NCBI GenBank assembly: GCA_964059195.1
Contig: CAXKWD010000005.1
Coordinates: 89,231,882-89,295,881 of the forward strand
Direction: 5' to 3'
DNA from: Ectobius pallidus
Taxonomy: Eukaryota; Arthropoda; Insecta; Blattodea; Ectobiidae
DNA length: 64,000 bases
Position numbers and translations under genes: made by a program. Under the pieces are notes generated by a model. That model was not told where the DNA came from. It was given only the letters and a program-made list of their open reading frames with translations, and made no database searches. Shown here one piece after another: positions 57,990 through 64,000 of the stretch (position 1 is the first letter of the stretch; every line of letters begins with the position of its first letter).

Positions 57990-58914
57990 CTGAAACCAGA
58001 AAAAGGTCAATGTGTATTATTTGTGTTTGCTTTCACTTAAAAAAAAAGTTTACCTTCACTACCTGTTATACATGTATAGCATGTATACCTGTTATATCAT
58101 GTTTCATGCTTGTAAAAATTAGGAATGTTTTGAGATTGGGAACAGAAGGGTTTATAAAGCCATATTAAGGATATATGGACTTGCAGAATTCTATTGCTGT
58201 CGCTTACTGTTTGTTACTATTTACTCCTTGGCATCTCAACCTTTTCATTTGTTGTCCTGACACCACAAGGTGGTTCTGTATGCAATACACCCTGATTCTA
58301 AAATGACTTATTGCTATGTATGAGAAGTGGACCCAAGCGTTTCATTAGTTACTAGGATTGGAGCCATCTGTGACTTTTTAAAAGAGTACAACAGAATCCC
58401 ATAAGCTGATATCATACTTTTTTGAAGTTTATGCAACTTTTGTGTGCTACATGATGGTACTTTTTTACTGCAAGTCCTTGGCTCATTATCATTGCGCACA
58501 ACTATGAATATATATAATGCAGTATACAGTGACTTTGATAGAAGTGTTTAATCTCCTTAATCTGTTCCCAGTTGAGACATTTTTAGTGGAGCCATCGCTA
58601 TTGCCTATTTAATTTTTGCACGTGTCTTCTAAAACATCCTGAAAATAAAGAATTGTAGGCCTATTCAGTGTCAAGTTTTCACCATTAGTAAAAGTTTTGA
58701 GGAGCCCCAAGCAAAAAATAATATTTTCAGAATAATTTCAAGTACATGTATATTGAACATTTGCTTTCTTATAAGAATGGTAGTTGGTAGTAATTGTGAT
58801 ATGTTTAAACATTTTAAAAATAAACATATCCTCTATAAAAAAAAGTTGGATGAATGAAACTCAATAATGAAATTCAGTGTGAAGTTTTCACTGTGAACAT
58901 CCGTTTCGGGGTCC

Positions 58915-59080
58915 TTCAAGTCTAAAAATACTATTAAAGAAAAGCATGTCTCCACATCTGTCTGTGATCTTGGCAGCTTGAAAACGAAAACTCCTATCAA
59001 AACATCTTTTAGAGATTTGACCTGAAACATTTACGACTTTCATTCTCCCTTCTCCGGACGAACAAGCTTGTTCTTTTAAC
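58915..59080 (-). CDS. Possible internal exon (weak)
   Basis: On the minus strand TCTTTTCTTGTATTGACACCAG is a plausible acceptor, and the following sequence is open in two frames for more than 60 codons. There is no clear donor and no recognised protein. It may belong with the exons at 57732 and 59160, or be chance. Confidence 0.15.
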
Positions 59081-59159
59081 CCGGCACTTTTTTCTGGTGT
59101 CAATACAAGAAAAGAATTAATATGTTCTGTACTGTGTTTAAATTATCGCGTCTTTTATT

Positions 59160-59746
59160 GTTCATGATTTTCCAAGTTGGTAACACTCATTTGCTTCCAC
59201 ATAGCCTTCTGTACTTGCATGAATCGACATTTGCAGCTCTTGTTCATAAAGATCGTGTACCCTATAACAAGAAATTTGAGTAACATTTACTACTTAAAGT
59301 ACCTTCGATCGATCCAAATCTCACGAAATTGATTACTTAAAGACAGCCTTAGCTATCACATAGACTGCTTTAAATATATTAACATAAAGTATTTTTAATT
59401 AAGTTAATGAGTAGAGGTTCTGCGTTTTGTGCAATGTAGAATAAGGTACTTTGTAATAATATTCAACATTATTGTAACATTGCTGTCCTGTTGTGCCAAA
59501 TTATTTTTAATAGCTATTCTTAAAAGTATGAACAGTAAGTGTCGGCATACAGTTGGCACTATCCCTGGAGAAGCATGCGCAGTAGTAGATGTTTTCTGAA
59601 TGTCGCGAACTCGCGGAGCTGTTTCTAAAGTCTAAAGCAAACTGCACGTCACATAATTTCGAGGGAATTGATATTTTACGAGACAAATATTTGTACGTAC
59701 ACCTATAACGTAGCTTACTGCTCTTGGTCTTACCTTTCGTTGCCAT
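59160..59746 (-). CDS. Possible small two-exon gene (weak)
   Basis: ATGGCAACGAAAG at 59746-59734 is followed by a GTAAGACC donor. The acceptor CTTGTTATAG is at 59262, and the second exon has AATAAA about 100 bp in. Joined in this way the frame gives only 40 codons. In the alternative frame exon 2 reads VHDLYEQELQMSIHASTEGY and VEANECYQLGKS, which looks more protein-like and would need a start further upstream. No homology is recognised. Confidence 0.2.
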
Positions 59747-60059
59747 GAACAAGAAGTCGACCTAATTTGTTATACTGACATTTTAAAAAGGATAGCGAAT
59801 ACCTACCCAATGTGCAAAAACTATGCAATAAACTAAGATATGTTCCACTCTTGCACGATGAGAGCCTTGGACGTGACATGGCCGTGTTTACAACTGAAGG
59901 TATCGAGCACAGATATATAGAGAGGTATCGAGTGAGTGTTGCGTTGTCTTGATCTGGCGCGCAGCGTGCATCCTTCTCTTGGAAGTTCGTATTTGACATT
60001 TCTGACTTGAGAGTTCTCGTGTTCATGCGTATCTATAGTATAGTGGTGGAAAGTATTAT

Positions 60060-60192
60060 TGTTTAGCATGTGTTTTACGCATCTTATTATAATGATAGTT
60101 TCATACCCAGTGTTATTTATAAAGAGTGCAGAAGAGCAATTGCCATCAAAGTGAGGTTATAGCTAGTACCAGACCGGTCTTTGTCATTGCTG
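60060..60192 (+). other. Possible non-coding first exon
   Basis: A segment ending GCTGTGG|GTAAGT, an excellent donor, about 300 bp from the minus-strand start codon at 59746. This is the geometry of a divergent promoter. No open frame continues through it, and its downstream exon would be outside the window. Confidence 0.2.
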
Positions 60193-60199
60193 TGGGTAA

Positions 60200-61310
60200 G
60201 TACAATTTATTGTGGAATTTCTTATGTTTCGTCTTTTATTATTCTGAATGAAGTGATAAGTAATTTTAGATAAAGTGTACGTTGTTTGGAATACGTCTTA
60301 AATGCGATCTGTTTATTTAATACTGTACCGGACGTCGAAAGAAAACTTGTGGGCTTTATTTTGCATCTGTATACCCCACCCAAACACACAATATTTATTT
60401 TAACTTACTGCAGCAATTTTTTTGAATTTAAAAAATAGGCCTATATATAAAATATTATACGTAGGAATACGGAACCAACTACTGAAGTTCAGTATAAATG
60501 GTAAAATGGGAATGGTGTTGCAACTGTTTTGATAGACCTTTTTGTTCAAATATTTAAGTAATTATGTTATTCGACCTCTCGATTTCACTGCAATTTCAAC
60601 AGAAAACATAGACCATAGTAGAGGGTTTCCTTCACATGGCAGCCCAGTCACGTTATTTCTTTTGTAAGATTGGACGCGGAACATCGGAAGTTAACTAAAC
60701 CTGTACTATTGAAATATCCCGTTTATAAGAACTGGACGAATCTAAAGCGACCATTACATCTTTAAACACTACTCGGTGTGCTTATTGAATAAACCAATTC
60801 ATTCAGAATACATTAGCCATAACCAGTGCCACGGGAACCTGGGGGCTTATGCCCCCTGAGTCCTCTAGGAGATAAGTGGGCTGGGTCTCCCATGTTAATA
60901 TATGTATTGTGTTAATGTATTTTTTCCCTCCAACGTCAACTATACAAGAATTCAAATTTGTAGGCTTAGCTTGTTGAAAATAAACTTCTAATTGAAGTCT
61001 TTTTTCATTTGTATATTTTATATTATCTTAAACGAATTGTATTTATTTTTCTACGATATTGTTTTTTCATCCATTTCCCGGTCATGCTGTCATGGTGGAA
61101 ACTAACTGACCGCACAGGAGCGTCACTATAAGAAAACCTGTAACTAATATATGTAATTTTTCAGCCGTGTATTAATCAATCATAAATGCTACTTGAAATG
61201 TATAATTTCATTCTTCCCGTGATTTTTACTTCCATTTTATTTCTTAACATTGAGTTTGCCTTGAGGACAAAATCAGCACCCAACGATTTAACCTAACACA
61301 CTCAATAAAC

Positions 61311-61355
<45 letters not shown>

Positions 61356-62070
61356 TTTATATTTTTTTATTTTTTAAATTTGGTTTAAATTTAATTCTCA
61401 GCAACTAACTATGACTGGAATACTTGCACATTCTTAAAGTGATCGATATATTGATCGCAAGTAGTATTAAGGTAGTCACAACGTTTTAAAGTTAGTAGGT
61501 CATCTGTTTGTGTGTACTGTAATTATTGCAAATGGTGGCGTTGGAAGTTGTATATGACTTCATTTAAAAAAAATTATGTTAGTATATCTTTGCTTCTAAT
61601 GACATCTACAATTCAGTGAATTATTGTTAGAAATTGTACAGCCTCTCTCGTATTATGGCAAGTGAATACATCCTATATTAATAATTTCAGTTTTTGAGTT
61701 AATATTTCTACAGTTAGGTTATTTAAGTTTTATTCTCTTCATAAAGCGCTAGAAATTATTAAAATAGACCATTACCGGTACCTTTTAAACCCTCTCAAAT
61801 ATATTTTAATTTTAATATCTAGTGGGGATATTTATTTGGTTTTTAGGGGGTCCTAGAAATCCTTGTTAATTAAGAACAAATGTTGTCGCGGAAGTCTCGA
61901 TGCTATTTGTTCAACACAAACTCAAGATTTGGTCTGTAATCCGCAATAGGCACTGCATATGCCGACACTATTCTGTTCTACTAGATGGGTTTAATCACAT
62001 TTCAATAACAATTGCATCGCGACGCCCGATTTCAAGTCCAGTCATGTCAACCCTGCCCGCTGCTTCACTG
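60200..62070. other. No gene seen
   Basis: AT-rich sequence, with an ATT microsatellite at about 61312-61353. Confidence 0.4.
61312..61353. repeat. (ATT)n microsatellite
   Basis: Uninterrupted TAT/ATT run of about 13 units. Confidence 0.85.
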
Positions 62071-62076
62071 TTGTTA

Positions 62077-62470
62077 TAGTCCAGTTATTAATTGCATGGC
62101 CAGGCGGCTTCCTTTTGATAGGAGGAAAAATTTGCCGACAGCTCAACCATGTACTTTATTTTTATCACACCAATCAACTAGTTACTCCAGCCAATGTCCT
62201 GCGACGGCTGTGACCGCTACTCGTCAACTCAGCATGGACTGAAACGCGAGGTTGCAATATCAAGTTACAGTAAAAAATGACACGTGTGAATTGATTAAAG
62301 CGAGGGAAGAACTAAGATCAGTGATAACAATGAGAGAATGTTGCAACGTTGCTTTTGCTTTGGAAAGCGGAAACCAAGACCGATTAATCAGATCAATTAA
62401 CATAAAGAAACACAGACTTAATGGTTTATTCCTTTGAAGCCGCCTGGTCATGCAATGAATAACTGGACTA
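62077..62470 (+). mobile_element. MITE copy B, TAGTCCAGTTA terminal repeats
   Basis: The ends TAGTCCAGTTATTAATTGCA and TGCAATGAATAACTGGACTA are inverted, with TA flanks (62075-62076, 62471-62472). The interior is homologous to copy A (78-488), which is in the opposite orientation. Non-coding. Confidence 0.82.
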
Positions 62471-62479
62471 TACTTACGT

Positions 62480-63150
62480 TTACTACATTCCCTTGGAGAA
62501 TTCATGTAGATCGGAATACATTTACGGCATTGAAAGTGTCATGAAAACGGAAATTCAAATCAGTAATTTGAGGCAAGTTTTTTTTATACTTAGGCCTACA
62601 TAGGCTACACTAAATTGCTTTTATCTCCTGGCATCACTTATATTCAGATAGCAAACTTACTTTGTTCCCTCCTCCATTTTCTTTGTGTGGCTTGGCCGTA
62701 GTCGAGTTCTCAGCTCCTGCTCAGAGAGAAGGTCAGTGTTAATACACACGCAACAGTTAAAGACATAATATAGGCCTATGGGTGGAGTTATAGAAAAAGT
62801 CAGCAAGATGACATGGCTCGTACTATCTCAAACTGCAACATACTAAGCGGTTTGACAGTACTTGTTCATCTGATTGGCTATTATCCATATACCTTTATCT
62901 TTTAATGTAGACTGAATACAATCACATTCTACTTACTTTAAGAAGGAATACAATAGAAATAATTCATAAGAAAGTTCCGCTGTTAGTGGTGGTTGTTTAT
63001 TTATTACGTTAGGCGTATATAAAGTGATATTCATGTGCGAAGCTTGAACTTCTATATGAAAATAATATATTTTGGTTATGCTGAACTATGACAAAGATCA
63101 GTACGACTGATTCAATGTTAAAGGTTTCTGTTGCGATATTTTGGAGATTC
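62480..63150. other. No gene seen
   Basis: AT-rich sequence without recognised features. Confidence 0.4.
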
Positions 63151-63161
63151 TAACAACGGCT

Positions 63162-63325
63162 TAATATAGATAATTATATGCATATGCATTCATGTACCAC
63201 AGATTACTGTCTCTGTTGGACATTGCATGATAATATTATAGGAGACTAATATTATCATGTAATGTCGAACAGAGACAGTAATATGTGGTACACGAAGGCA
63301 TATGCATATATCTATCTTGAATATT
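63162..63325. repeat. Large hairpin element
   Basis: Imperfect arms of about 77 bp, with GATTACTGTCTCTGTTGGAC at the left matching GTCGAACAGAGACAGTAAT at the right, around an 8-bp loop (TAGGAGAC). A single arm-like segment occurs at about 17848-17878. Confidence 0.8.
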
Positions 63326-63467
63326 ACTGTACAATAAGCTCTGTCACAAAATCACTAATTAGTGTGCCTCACAGTACTGCATATTACATAACTTGTCTGT
63401 CAGTGAGGTAGACCATTAAGGACATCAGTCATGGGAGAGAGGTTCTATCTGGCGCTGTGAATTGAAC

Positions 63468-63541
63468 TCTGGCGTAGCTCAGTTGGTAAGAACATTGACA
63501 CGGATAGCCAAAGGTCCTGGGTTCAAGTCCCAGTGTCAGAG
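63468..63541 (+). pseudogene. tRNA-like sequence (degenerate)
   Basis: A cloverleaf can be drawn: acceptor TCTGGCG/TGTCAGA (7 bp with two G-T), T arm CTGGG-TTCAAGT-CCCAG, D stem GCTC/GAAC with a mismatch, and anticodon stem TTGAC/GCCAA with a mismatch. The loop ACGGATA lacks U33. Its nominal anticodon GGA would be Ser, but there is no long variable arm. It is therefore a tRNA-derived sequence or pseudogene rather than a working tRNA. Confidence 0.55.
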
Positions 63542-63580
63542 GAATTTTTCTCCTGTCGTATTATCAACGGCTTAATATGT

Positions 63581-64000
63581 TGTAACTTTCCTATTAGGGA
63601 GCAGTGATGCAATAAAGCGCTCATATACCCAGACACGTAAGTCAACAGAATCAAACCAGCAAACAGTATAAATATAACTTACAAGCTGAATCATGAGTTT
63701 TGAAACCAAGGAAAATGATAGGTAACATTTCCATGAAAATGTTAACATGAATCTTTGCCATGTTCGATGCTGCAGAGCGAGATCGTATTTTGTTTCAAGT
63801 TTCTATTCACTTTAAACGCTGCGTTGTTCTTCGAGCCACCCTGCTACAACGACTTGTTTTAGAGCAGGCATATCAAACCCAGAGTTCCCAGAGGGCTATA
63901 TAGGTCACATTTGTTTTATCATGAGGTCCACAAACGACAACTAACCGAAAATTATTTCAGATTACTTCTATTACTTAAACTCAGTGGTGTAGTCGAGGGT
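63581..64000. other. No gene seen
   Basis: Window end, no recognised feature. Confidence 0.4.

Noticed and set aside
57673..57993. Plus-strand 106-codon frame with PAFAVVA repeats
   Set aside because: It is antisense to the Thr-Ala-Lys repeats, which have the better splice signal.
63468..63541. Functional tRNA-Ser
   Set aside because: U33 is missing, two stems have mismatches, and a serine tRNA should have a long variable arm.

Overview
This is eukaryotic nuclear DNA. It is AT-rich, most of it is transposable-element debris, and it carries one clearly recognisable split host gene. The mix of elements (many hAT-type DNA elements, mariner/Tc1 fragments, a piggyBac-like element, non-LTR retrotransposons, Penelope-like elements) and the abundance of AGGCCTA-type words suggest a large-genome arthropod, probably an insect. 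I cannot name the species from sequence alone.

The host gene is a plus-strand UBE2G1-type (UBC7 family) ubiquitin-conjugating enzyme. It has five coding exons (13193-13238, 13629-13731, 13819-13916, 32551-32729, 35376-35456) that join in frame into 168 codons, with the catalytic Cys at residue 90. A TATA-poor promoter with ETS, NRF-1 and YY1-like words lies just upstream. Intron 3 is 18.6 kb and packed with nested repeats. A strong donor 41 bases after the stop and a good acceptor at 48165 suggest a spliced 3' UTR whose intron contains the Penelope and LINE copies.

Layout: 0-13 kb holds MITEs, a 1.2-kb terminal-inverted-repeat element, LINE remnants, a mariner fragment and a 1.56-kb hAT-type element with internal tandem repeats. 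13-36 kb is the E2 gene; its intron 3 holds duplicated repeats, mariner and hAT transposase fragments, a TTAA-flanked element and a hAT with another hAT and a LINE fragment inside it. 36-47 kb is the retroelement block: two LINE reverse-transcriptase fragments and three Penelope-like insertions. Two of these are nearly perfect palindromes with 13-bp target-site duplications, and the third is split by a hAT element with an exact 8-bp duplication. 48-50 kb is a candidate 3' UTR. 50-57 kb holds more hAT elements and hairpins. 57.7-60.2 kb holds weak evidence for a small minus-strand gene and a divergent plus-strand first exon. The end of the window has a MITE that is the inverted mate of the one at its start, a large hairpin and a degenerate tRNA-like sequence.

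The E2 is the only confident host gene. The most interesting observations are the palindromic Penelope insertions and the hammerhead-ribozyme-like motifs in these elements.
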